Below are positions 25,982 to 33,723 of a stretch of 64,000 nucleotides of DNA, one piece after another. How positions within the stretch are numbered: position 1 is the first letter of the stretch; each line of letters begins with the position of its first letter. Source of the stretch: UBA1351 sp965140555 (GTDB taxonomy: Bacteria; Bacillota; Clostridia; Lachnospirales; Vallitaleaceae); assembly GCA_965140555.1 (NCBI GenBank), contig OZ223259.1, positions 2,728,001-2,792,000 on the forward strand, written 5' to 3'. Both the position numbers and the translations under genes were made by a program. The notes beneath the pieces are model-generated. The model saw nothing but the letters and a program-made list of their open reading frames with translations, was not told the DNA's origin and made no database searches.

Positions 25982-26968
25982 ATGATAAAAGATATTCAGC
26001 AACTGGAAGAGAAGATTAAGGGAAAATATGAGAATATGACAGGTCTACTCGTTCAAAAAGAGGGCAGGACTGTATATGAACAGTATTTTAATGATGCAGT
26101 CCCAGAGAATAAATTCCATATTTTTTCTGTAACAAAAAGTATAGTAGCCCTATTGATCGGTATCGCTGTTGATAAAGGAATAATCAAAGATATCAATCAA
26201 AAAGTATTGGATTTCTTTCCGGATTATAAGGTGAAACAAAGAGAAAAGACAATTTATGAAGTAACGCTAAAAGATATACTGACGATGACAGCACCTTATA
26301 AATACCAAACAGCGCCTTATACACAATATTTTATGAGTGATGATTATTTAAAAGTTTCTTTGGATTTACTTGGAGGGAAAGGTACTATTGGAGACTTTAA
26401 GTACACACCTTTGGTAGGACCGGATATTTTGTCAGGTATCCTTGAGCAGGTTAGTAGGCAATCGATGTATGCGTTTGCAAAACAACACTTGTTCAATCCA
26501 CTGAACATTCAAGTAAAAGAGAGTATTGTCTTTACGTCAAAGGAAGAACAACTAGCTTTTAATGAGTCGAGAGATATTAGCGCTTGGGTTGCCGATTTGC
26601 AAGGGTTAAATACTGCGGGCTGGGGCTTATCTCTATCTGTGACGGATATGGCTAAGATCGGTCAGTTGATGCTAAGTGGTGGATTATGGGAAGGAGAGCA
26701 GATTGTCTCGAAAGCTTGGATTGACCAATGCACTACTGGGCATAGCGTATGGACTGAAATGAATTTACACTATGGATTGTTATGGTGGGTCATTGACGAA
26801 GAAGAAGGTGCAGTTGCGGCTATAGGAGATGGTGGTAATGTTATTTATGTTAACCGTAATCAAGATATAGTCGTATGCATAACGGCCACCTTTCGTCCGC
26901 AAATAAATGATGTTGTTGATTTTATAAGAGAAAATATAGAACCATTTTATAGCTCTCTCTCGTTATAA
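25982..26968 (+). CDS. Serine hydrolase, class C beta-lactamase family
   Basis: 328 residues. The catalytic SxxK is SVTK (Ser49) in FHIFSVTKSIVALLIGIAVDKG, and LKDILTMTA follows as in esterase/beta-lactamase-fold enzymes. A later HYGLLWW and GDGGNVIYV region is typical of the C-terminal part. No signal peptide is present, so a cytoplasmic esterase or peptidase role is more likely than antibiotic resistance. It is monocistronic, with a terminator directly after it. Confidence 0.88.
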   Translation: MIKDIQQLEEKIKGKYENMTGLLVQKEGRTVYEQYFNDAVPENKFHIFSVTKSIVALLIGIAVDKGIIKDINQKVLDFFPDYKVKQREKTIYEVTLKDILTMTAPYKYQTAPYTQYFMSDDYLKVSLDLLGGKGTIGDFKYTPLVGPDILSGILEQVSRQSMYAFAKQHLFNPLNIQVKESIVFTSKEEQLAFNESRDISAWVADLQGLNTAGWGLSLSVTDMAKIGQLMLSGGLWEGEQIVSKAWIDQCTTGHSVWTEMNLHYGLLWWVIDEEEGAVAAIGDGGNVIYVNRNQDIVVCITATFRPQINDVVDFIRENIEPFYSSLSL

Positions 26969-26980
26969 AAGAGTAGGAGA

Positions 26981-27018
26981 AAAGCCAAGTCCATTAATTG
27001 AATCGGACTTGGCTTTTT
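26981..27018 (+). terminator. Intrinsic terminator of the serine hydrolase gene
   Basis: AAAGCCAAGTCC and GGACTTGGCTTT form a 12-bp stem around a 12-base loop, followed by further T residues. Confidence 0.9.
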
Positions 27019-27077
27019 TGGAAATCATGCTTAGCCTTCCGGATAATTGTAAGACTATTTTAGCATAGTTTAATAAA

Positions 27078-27108
27078 AAAAACGGTTTCTTTAAAAAGAG
27101 ACCGTTTT
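27078..27108 (-). terminator. Intrinsic terminator overlapping the end of the anti-sigma gene
   Basis: AAACGGTTTCTTT and AAAGAGACCGTTT pair over 13 positions with one G-U. On the minus strand the stem includes the last codons and the stop and is followed by a T run. Confidence 0.8.
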
Positions 27109-28059
27109 TTTTATATATTCGAAGAGCTGATTCACATCGTCTGGGGTTATTTTTTTCAAAGGTTGATTTTGCTGATAGAGATAGTATTGTCCGTCCTCAC
27201 GATATAGAAAAATACGCTCATCGATGGATGGAATGTCATCTGAATTGTTAACATCATCTACCCACATAGAATAATAGATGCCGGTATAAGACGGTAAGAC
27301 AATAATCAAATAGGAATTTAATTCTTTATCAAATTCAGGTAGTTTCTTGTCAGAAACCACGGTAGCATTTTTGAATAACGCATCAATCTTGGAGGCAGTG
27401 GCCCAATCGAATGAATCAATAATGTGCTCATATTGACCATTTTTATAGTTTGTGACGAAAAGATGCATATAGTCGGAACGCATTAAGTAGTCCTGTCTAT
27501 CCGGGCCTTGCCAAACAATATCGTAGTCTCCATCCCATGGAATGTCAACAGAGAATGTATTATCAGCATAGAAGATGGAGGGCATGACGGTATAGAGCTT
27601 TAGTTTTATTTGACTATTGTCGTCATCTTTATCGACTTTGATTCGAATAGTAGTATTCGCTTCATTGAGAGATCCGTTTAGAGAAAATAGGTTGTTTTCC
27701 CAATCATAGCTCCACGTATAGTTGAAATTGGGAACTAAATCATCAATAAGGACAGGCGTTCCTATAATAAATAGGCGAAGAAAAATACCAAAGAGTATTA
27801 GAGTGAAAGCCGTAGTAATGCCCAATATAATATGATTTTTTCGCTTAAAAGAATGATTGGCTTTTCGCATATAGTCAATTTCGATATCTAGTGCTTTTGG
27901 AGTTTCGATTGGTTTTTTTATGTCATTATAATAATTTCTACAGGATTCGCAATGTTCTAAATGATGACGGATTGCAAGATTACTTTCTTCACTGGTTAGA
28001 TTCTCCACATACAGTGGGAGTATATCTTGAACAATAGGACAATCTAATGTTTTTTTCAT
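27091..28059 (-). CDS. Anti-sigma factor with N-terminal zinc finger (zf-HC2 type)
   Basis: 322 residues. The N-terminal HLEHCESCRNYY, preceded by CPIVQDILPLY, is the H-x3-C-x2-C zinc-binding anti-sigma motif. A transmembrane helix follows at about residues 77-98, then an outside domain of some 220 residues without known motifs. The start overlaps the stop of the sigma gene by 4 bp. The cytoplasmic zinc finger would hold the sigma factor and the outside domain would receive the signal. Confidence 0.88.
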   Translation of the reverse strand: MKKTLDCPIVQDILPLYVENLTSEESNLAIRHHLEHCESCRNYYNDIKKPIETPKALDIEIDYMRKANHSFKRKNHIILGITTAFTLILFGIFLRLFIIGTPVLIDDLVPNFNYTWSYDWENNLFSLNGSLNEANTTIRIKVDKDDDNSQIKLKLYTVMPSIFYADNTFSVDIPWDGDYDIVWQGPDRQDYLMRSDYMHLFVTNYKNGQYEHIIDSFDWATASKIDALFKNATVVSDKKLPEFDKELNSYLIIVLPSYTGIYYSMWVDDVNNSDDIPSIDERIFLYREDGQYYLYQQNQPLKKITPDDVNQLFEYIKKTVSF

Positions 28060-28535
28060 TCCAATCCCTCCATTATTTTTTTCTTAGCACGATAAAAGGT
28101 CACCCTTGACCAAGTTTCTGTTTGCCCCAAAAGTTCACCTATTTCCTTGAAACTGAGTTCACCTGAAAGCCTAAGATACATAACTTCCTTCATAGGATCA
28201 GGTAGATTATGGAGCATACGGTATATGGATAGTTTGTTTTGATTATCCAATACGGTAGACTCCAAAGAGTCTGAAGACTCAGCATAGGTTTCATCAAGTG
28301 GTTCAGTTTGTCTGCGCCGCCTTTTGTCCAATTCTTGATACCACAAATGTTTTGCAATCTGGCAGAGCCATGTTGACATTTTGCATTTTCCATTGAATGT
28401 ATCGATGGATAACATGGCACGATAAAATGTTTCTTGTGTCAGTTCTTCTGCAGTATGAGTATCTAAAGATAGGGAAAAGATATACTTATAAACGAACTCT
28501 GCATGTTCTTTGTATATTCCATCCATTTCCCACAC
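28056..28535 (-). CDS. ECF-type RNA polymerase sigma factor
   Basis: 159 residues from GTG 28535, 7 bases after AGGAGG; the frame extends upstream without a binding site. Region 2: AEELTQETFYRAMLSIDTFNGKCKMSTWLCQIAKHLWYQELDK. Region 4: LPDPMKEVMYLRLSGELSFKEIGELLGQTETWSRVTFYRAKKKI. It is cotranscribed with its anti-sigma factor. A terminator lies between it and the small exported-protein gene upstream, so the three genes may be one operon with read-through. Confidence 0.92.
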   Translation of the reverse strand: MWEMDGIYKEHAEFVYKYIFSLSLDTHTAEELTQETFYRAMLSIDTFNGKCKMSTWLCQIAKHLWYQELDKRRRRQTEPLDETYAESSDSLESTVLDNQNKLSIYRMLHNLPDPMKEVMYLRLSGELSFKEIGELLGQTETWSRVTFYRAKKKIMEGLE

Positions 28536-28574
28536 GCAATCACCTCCTGAACCGGTAGCTGTGTTGAATTCTGT

Positions 28575-28615
28575 AAAAAACGGTAGATACGTTAAGACAA
28601 GTGCATCCACCGTTT
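28575..28615 (-). terminator. Intrinsic terminator between the small exported protein and the sigma gene
   Basis: On the minus strand an 11-bp stem (one G-U pair; arms at 28605-28615 and 28578-28588) is followed by six T. It lies after the stop of the small gene and before the sigma gene and would lower sigma transcription. Confidence 0.7.
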
Positions 28616-28623
28616 GGTTAAGA

Positions 28624-28926
28624 TTAATAATCTGCCGGCATCGTGATGTATGAGCCATTAGGACCTATGGCAAAAACGACTTCTTTTTCGCCGTTACAAT
28701 CAATAACCTGACCAATCTCCGGAACAAGATCAGTGTCTATTGGTAACGTTTCATAGCTATTATCTTGTTCATAGTTGAATACAGTAATCTCTGAATTATT
28801 CGCACCGGTAAATCTCGTTTCAGAAAGCTTTGTGTTTGAACTTGCGTATACAAACCCACAGGCTAACACACCTATTATGACTATCATACATGTAATTGGC
28901 AATGTTTTTTTGAATTTACTTTGCAT
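28624..28926 (-). CDS. Small exported protein upstream of the ECF sigma gene
   Basis: 100 residues with a signal peptide (KKTLPITCMIVIIGVLACGFVYASS) and a mature part of about 70 residues with no known domain. The ribosome binding site is GAGGT, 6 bases before ATG. Its position in front of the sigma/anti-sigma pair suggests that it belongs to the same response. Function unknown. Confidence 0.75.
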   Translation of the reverse strand: MQSKFKKTLPITCMIVIIGVLACGFVYASSNTKLSETRFTGANNSEITVFNYEQDNSYETLPIDTDLVPEIGQVIDCNGEKEVVFAIGPNGSYITMPADY

Positions 28927-29159
28927 ATAAATACCTCATTTCCGTTTAAGCAATGTATAAGGGTTCCTATTGAATCAAAAAATCACCTCCTATACTATAT
29001 ATCCATTTCGTAGGCGATTCGTTACAAGTAATCATGAAATATATGGTTTTTTTGAAAATAAGGAATTTTAGTGAAAAGGCGACACATATGAGCAGAGAAT
29101 GACGGGAGCAAAGAGGTGTTTCGGGATAGAATAAATATAGAAAAGGAAAGGAGAATTTT

Positions 29160-30275
29160 ATGGAGACAACAAACGTATCTTTTTATGTATTAGAAGGAAG
29201 TCACGAAGAAATCGGACGACAATTGGCAGTTAAAACAAAGGATAAGTCAGGGATTATAGGAGCGCCGGAATCTTTTACAGATGTCGAGTTAAAGGAGGCA
29301 TTAGAACTGTATCAGCGCTATTGTCCGGGCTTGGTGGAAGAGTTAAACAGCTATGCAGAAGCATGTCAGACGCAGATTCGCGATATTGCATACACATGGA
29401 TGACCTATCTTGTTCCGAGATGTTCCGGCCTTATAGTAGAAGGGAGTCTAATGGATGACGGACATACCCGATTGATAAGAAATTATGAATTTGATATAGA
29501 CCATGAAGACTTGGCTGTAGTGGAAACAAAGCCGGAGGGCAAGTATGGCCATATCGGAGGAAGTATTACACTTTTTGGAAGATGTGAAGGCATCAATGAA
29601 CACGGACTTGCTGTTTCAATGACATCGTGTGGGTTGCCAGTAAGTAATATGAGTGAAATGCGCCCACCTAAGATTAAGGGCTTGCAGTTCTGGGCAGTCA
29701 TTCGAAGTCTACTGGAAACATGTAAGGATGTTAACGAAGCATTAACTCTTGTTAAAGAAATGCCTATTGCCTATAATATTAATTTGTTTTTAGCTGATGC
29801 GAAAGGGAATGGCGGCATTGTTGAGACAATGGATGGGGAACTTTCTTTTGAAACGATGACACCGGAGAGTAGCAAAAAGTATCTATGTGCAACGAATCAT
29901 ATTGTGATACCCTCTTTCCAACATAAAGAGCCTTACGGGATGAAGAACTCTTTAGTACGTCTTCAAACCATCCAGGACTATATGAAAGATAAGAGCCGTA
30001 AGAATCATAAACATAAGGAAGAGGCATTAACAGAGCTTTTTGTAAAGGAGTACCCTGAAGGTCTTTCCACTGCTTATTATGATGACTTCTTCGGAACAAT
30101 TAAAACAGTTGTTATGGATACAGCCACTCGCACGTATAGCATTCATTGGCTTTTGGAAGAAGAGAACGGATGGGAAACGTATCAATTAGGAGAGGATTAT
30201 GCCGATCATACATTGTCTAAGCAGTATAGGAGAGAAAGAGCGAATCCGTCGTTTTTTGAACGTGTAGAGTTATAG
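29160..30275 (+). CDS. C45-type autoproteolytic acyltransferase/amide hydrolase
   Basis: 371 residues, GGAAAGGAG upstream. An N-terminal segment of about 85 residues precedes Cys88 in VPRCSGL, the probable nucleophile exposed by self-cleavage, followed by GHTRLIRNYEFD and GINEHGLAVSMTSCG. This order fits peptidase C45 (acyl-CoA:6-aminopenicillanate acyltransferase) relatives. It is distantly related to the hydrolase at 3665 but has a different spacing after Cys. The substrate is unknown, probably a linear amide or peptide-like molecule. No signal peptide was seen. Confidence 0.85.
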   Translation: METTNVSFYVLEGSHEEIGRQLAVKTKDKSGIIGAPESFTDVELKEALELYQRYCPGLVEELNSYAEACQTQIRDIAYTWMTYLVPRCSGLIVEGSLMDDGHTRLIRNYEFDIDHEDLAVVETKPEGKYGHIGGSITLFGRCEGINEHGLAVSMTSCGLPVSNMSEMRPPKIKGLQFWAVIRSLLETCKDVNEALTLVKEMPIAYNINLFLADAKGNGGIVETMDGELSFETMTPESSKKYLCATNHIVIPSFQHKEPYGMKNSLVRLQTIQDYMKDKSRKNHKHKEEALTELFVKEYPEGLSTAYYDDFFGTIKTVVMDTATRTYSIHWLLEEENGWETYQLGEDYADHTLSKQYRRERANPSFFERVEL

Positions 30276-30299
30276 TGAAGAAGAGGTTTGCCTCAATAA

Positions 30300-30308
30300 T
30301 ATTCTATG
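30300..30308. repeat. Left target-site duplication of the MITE
   Basis: TATTCTATG, repeated exactly at 30426-30434 on the other side of the element. Confidence 0.8.
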
Positions 30309-30425
30309 ATTAGCCCGACAAAAGCAAGTTTCACTAAATTCACATACAATATATAGATTACGTAGATGCGTTCGTAACAATATATTGTATATGAAAGTTC
30401 AACTATATGCATTTGTCGGGCTAAT
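30309..30425. mobile_element. 117-bp MITE with 14-bp terminal inverted repeats
   Basis: The ends are ATTAGCCCGACAAA and TTTGTCGGGCTAAT, perfect inverted repeats. Inside, ATACAATATAT and ATATATTGTAT form a second inverted repeat. There is no coding capacity. An exact 9-bp direct repeat TATTCTATG borders the element, the mark of a transposition event. A shortened relative lies at 25425-25472. The transposase that moved it is not in the window. Confidence 0.85.
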
Positions 30426-30434
30426 TATTCTATG
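30426..30434. repeat. Right target-site duplication of the MITE
   Basis: TATTCTATG, identical to 30300-30308. Confidence 0.8.
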
Positions 30435-30468
30435 GTATACTGGTATATACATAGAAATGAGGGAGACT

Positions 30469-31290
30469 ATGATATTGTTTGCATTAGTACCGTTAGGATT
30501 AATAGGATTATATATGGTTATATTGTGGATGGGTGGCTTTGATAAAATTGATAAGCGAATAATCCAGAAGTTCTATTATTTGCTTGCTCTGATATGGCTA
30601 GTCGTGTACATTTCAACGAATTATCAAAAAATAAATGCAAGGACAATTATATCGATTGAAGCTATAGATTCTTCGGTATTAAATTATATAATCATCGTTG
30701 TATCTTGGTATATAGGAGTATGGCTCATTGATTATTGGTTTATATCTTGTAAAAAAATTACAAGCTTTAAAGTGAAAGATGTTGAAATCACAGTTGATGA
30801 AAATGAAAAAATAGAGATTTATAAAGATGTGAATGAAAATGAAGTAAAAGCATTGTATAATGTGTTGAAGACAAAACAGTTGGTGATTAAGTTTATAGAC
30901 AAAACATTGGGAAATGATGATGAGATAGATGTTGAGAAAGTCAAAATCTTATATCAAGATGTATTTAATCAATATAATAAGGCGAGAGACAAGATAGACT
31001 TATATGTATTTTGGGAAACAGATAATTTCCAAAATGATATGTTGAAAGATATCGATATTTCGGGACAGGAATTAGGTTCAATAATGTTTTCAATCCATTA
31101 TGTAGGCTATTGTGTTTTTGAAAATTCAAAAAGGAACATCGTGCTTTTTTCTAGAATTGAAACGAAATACACGGAAAACAATATTATCTTTGCCTTAAAG
31201 GGTGACGATATAATCAATGAAGAGCATTTGGTTTTAATTGAACTTATTAATTACTTAGAGCTAAAAATTGATTTTATAGTAAAACAGTAG
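30469..31290 (+). CDS. Uncharacterised membrane protein
   Basis: 273 residues from ATG 30469, just after GAGGGAG (short spacing); the frame is also open upstream into the MITE but without a binding site. Three hydrophobic segments lie in about the first 110 residues (MILFALVPLGLIGLYMVIL; YYLLALIWLVVYIST; IIIVVSWYIGVWLIDYW), followed by a soluble domain of about 160 residues. I do not recognise the family. The MITE sits only 44 bp upstream and could influence its expression. Confidence 0.75.
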   Translation: MILFALVPLGLIGLYMVILWMGGFDKIDKRIIQKFYYLLALIWLVVYISTNYQKINARTIISIEAIDSSVLNYIIIVVSWYIGVWLIDYWFISCKKITSFKVKDVEITVDENEKIEIYKDVNENEVKALYNVLKTKQLVIKFIDKTLGNDDEIDVEKVKILYQDVFNQYNKARDKIDLYVFWETDNFQNDMLKDIDISGQELGSIMFSIHYVGYCVFENSKRNIVLFSRIETKYTENNIIFALKGDDIINEEHLVLIELINYLELKIDFIVKQ

Positions 31291-31339
31291 TATAATTAGA
31301 CTATACAAATACCTTTATTTTCATGAAAGGGTGACAAGT

Positions 31340-31510
31340 ATGTGTGATTCTAAAAATGCAAGTGAACTTCGAAAAATAGCTGATAAAAAAAAGAATTATG
31401 GAATGAAACAGGCAAAGGTTGTTTTTTCAGAAAGCAGATCTTATGCCTTTGATCGGAAGGCAATTGAAGGGAAAAGGATTTTAGAAGAAAAAATATTAGG
31501 TGCAAGATAA
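31340..31510 (+). CDS. Small basic protein (56 residues)
   Basis: ATG 31340 to TAA, preceded by GAAAGGGTG and followed directly by an intrinsic terminator, which supports a real gene. The product is Lys-rich (SELRKIADKKKNYG) and has no membrane segment or signal peptide. Function unknown. It lies 49 bp after the membrane-protein gene and may be cotranscribed. Confidence 0.6.
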   Translation: MCDSKNASELRKIADKKKNYGMKQAKVVFSESRSYAFDRKAIEGKRILEEKILGAR

Positions 31511-31513
31511 GGA

Positions 31514-31538
31514 AGCGTCGGTAAACGACGCTTTTTTT
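31514..31538 (+). terminator. Intrinsic terminator after the small protein gene
   Basis: AGCGTCG (31514-31520) and CGACGCT (31525-31531) with a four-base loop, followed by seven T. Confidence 0.9.
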
Positions 31539-31654
31539 GTGCTATACTTCTTTATTTACAAAGGGGTATAGCTTTTTTATTGTTTCTGAGTAATTTCTAT
31601 ATTTGTCAATCGACGATGTCCCCGCCTTTCCTATAAAAAAATCTGCATAATTCA

Positions 31655-31685
31655 TTCAAATATGAACGATACAGTATACTAGAAC
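31655..31685 (+). promoter_or_regulatory. Promoter-region motif shared with 51814-51845
   Basis: TTCAAATATGAACG followed by ACAGTATACTAGAA. A closely similar sequence lies upstream of the ABC exporter at 51814. TATACT (31675-31680) could be a -10 element. The rest of 31540-31852 is AT-rich and holds no gene. Confidence 0.4.
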
Positions 31686-31852
31686 AAAATATGCAAAGTT
31701 TTGGTCAAAACAAACAAAAAATACATAGTTTTAAGAAATTCAAAAGGCTACTATGGATACATGAAGTTGAAGAACAAGAAAATGTATGTTTAAAATATAC
31801 AAAAATAGAAGTGAAATGTACGTTTTGACATATCAATAGAACGGGAGGCAAT

Positions 31853-32764
31853 ATGAAGAGAAAAGGTAAAAGGAGTAATTTTATTAAAGCGAATTGGCAA
31901 TTGTATCTCATGGTACTCGTTCCTCTGATTTATATGATCCTATTCAAATATAAACCGATGATTGGTACAGTTGTTGCTTTTAAGAAGTTTAATATTTATA
32001 AAGGAATCTGGGACAGCCCTTGGGTTGGACTGGCAAATTTTCAAGAAGCTTTGGCTTCAGCAGATTTTTGGAATGCCCTGTGGAATACAATCATATTAAA
32101 TATGGGTGATTTGATCATCGGCTTTCCGATTCCGATTTTCTTAGCTATTTTTCTCAACGAATTAAGAAGTGAGAGTCTGAAAAAGACAACGCAGACGTTG
32201 TTATATCTGCCAAACTTCCTATCATGGGTCATTATTTCAGGAATCGCAACACAATTACTTTCAAGTACCGGACTCGTTAATAATGTATTAGGACTTGTCG
32301 GAATCGAGAGCATACCTTTTCTTAGTAATAGTTTCTTGTGGAGGTTCGTGTATTGGTTCCTAGGAATTTGGCAAGGGGCGGGATATTCGTTAATTATTTA
32401 TTTGGCGGCATTAATGGCGACGGATCCTTCTCTTGGAGAGGCGTCATATATTGACGGTGCGACGCGTTTACAGAGAATTTGGTACGTCACTATTCCACAG
32501 ATTTCTTCAACCATTACGATTCTTTTGATTATGCAGGTGGGGCGTTTGATTACCATTAGTTTTGACAGACCTTATTTAATGGGCAATACCTTAGTAAAGG
32601 ATTCAGCTAGTGTAATCAGTACCTATGTATATTCAGTCGGATTAGCAGCAGGACGCTTTGATTTTGCGACGGCGATCGGTTTATTCCAAACGGTAGTCGG
32701 AATAATTTTGGTCCTTTCGGCCAATAAAGTAATCAAAAAAATGGGACAGGAGGGAATCATATAA
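31853..32764 (+). CDS. Carbohydrate ABC importer permease 1 (LplB type)
   Basis: 303 residues, six helices, GGGAGG upstream. The N-terminal segment NWQLYLMVLVPLIYMILFKYKPMIG and the EAA loop EASYIDGATRLQRIWYVTIP are typical of LplB-type permeases of oligosaccharide importers in Bacillota. It forms the channel with the next gene, which starts at the next base. No ATPase gene is present in the locus, so a shared MsmK/MsmX-type ATPase elsewhere in the genome is expected. Confidence 0.9.
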   Translation: MKRKGKRSNFIKANWQLYLMVLVPLIYMILFKYKPMIGTVVAFKKFNIYKGIWDSPWVGLANFQEALASADFWNALWNTIILNMGDLIIGFPIPIFLAIFLNELRSESLKKTTQTLLYLPNFLSWVIISGIATQLLSSTGLVNNVLGLVGIESIPFLSNSFLWRFVYWFLGIWQGAGYSLIIYLAALMATDPSLGEASYIDGATRLQRIWYVTIPQISSTITILLIMQVGRLITISFDRPYLMGNTLVKDSASVISTYVYSVGLAAGRFDFATAIGLFQTVVGIILVLSANKVIKKMGQEGII

Positions 32765-33631
32765 ATGCATAGTTTAAATAGCAAAAGCGAAAAAGCCTTT
32801 CAATGGTTTTGGTCAATGTTCTTTGTGGTTGTTACTTGCGTCTCTATGGTTCCGATTATGCGAGTGATATCGGTATCCTTAAGTTCCAAGGATGCAATTA
32901 CAGCAGCAAAAGTATGGATTTTACCTATAGGAATTAATATTGAAGCCTATGTAAAAGCGTTTCAAAGTGGTAGTTTTATTCGAGCATTTTGGTATTCTAT
33001 ATTCTTGATGCTGGGGACAATGGCTGTGAATTTAATTATGACGATTTTAGCAGCTTATCCCTTATCGAAAAAAAATCTGCCGGGTGGCGGAATAATCATG
33101 ACCTTGTTTGTCATTACGATGTACTTACAGCCGGGAATCATACCGGATTACTTAAATGTAAAAAGTTTTGATTTGATTGATACCGTTTGGGCCTTGATTA
33201 TTCCGGGTGCACTGAGTGCTTATAACATGATTATTATGTGCAATGCTTTTCGTGGGATTGATTCTTCCATATATGATGCGGCAAAGATCGACGGTTGCAG
33301 CGAGACAAAGACTTTGCTGAGTATTGCCATACCGATTACTTATCCGACGATAGCGACCTTAGGTTTGTTTTATGCCATTGGTCGATGGAACGGCATTAGT
33401 GACGTGCTCTACTATATCAATTCCTCCAAGCTTTTTACCGTACAAATGGTATTGAAACAATTTGTTGAAGCGGTGAATATTACAGCTGAAGAGGGAATGA
33501 ATACAAATCTGGTGGCAGAAAATGTTAAGGCTGCAAGTATTGTCATATCCATGTTACCTATGTTAATCGTCTATCCTTTTGTACAAAAATTCTTTACAAA
33601 AGGAATTATGATTGGCGCTGTTAAAGGTTAA
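32765..33631 (+). CDS. Carbohydrate ABC importer permease 2 (LplC/YtcP type)
   Basis: 288 residues, six helices. EAA loop: YDAAKIDGCSETKTLLSIAIPI. The C-terminal FVQKFFTKGIMIGAVKG is the usual end of LplC-type permeases. The ATG follows the previous stop (TAA) without a gap. It is the second channel subunit of the importer with 31853 and 33724. Confidence 0.92.
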   Translation: MHSLNSKSEKAFQWFWSMFFVVVTCVSMVPIMRVISVSLSSKDAITAAKVWILPIGINIEAYVKAFQSGSFIRAFWYSIFLMLGTMAVNLIMTILAAYPLSKKNLPGGGIIMTLFVITMYLQPGIIPDYLNVKSFDLIDTVWALIIPGALSAYNMIIMCNAFRGIDSSIYDAAKIDGCSETKTLLSIAIPITYPTIATLGLFYAIGRWNGISDVLYYINSSKLFTVQMVLKQFVEAVNITAEEGMNTNLVAENVKAASIVISMLPMLIVYPFVQKFFTKGIMIGAVKG

Positions 33632-33723
33632 ATAATCCATAGGTTTTGGCATCGAGAACATTCCATGGATTTTTTAATAGATACTATTACTTTAATGTGA
33701 AATGAAAATAAGGGAGGTACAAG

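Noticed and set aside
30385..30468. Longer N-terminus for the membrane protein at 30469
   Set aside because: The extension is coded mostly by the MITE end and has no ribosome binding site.
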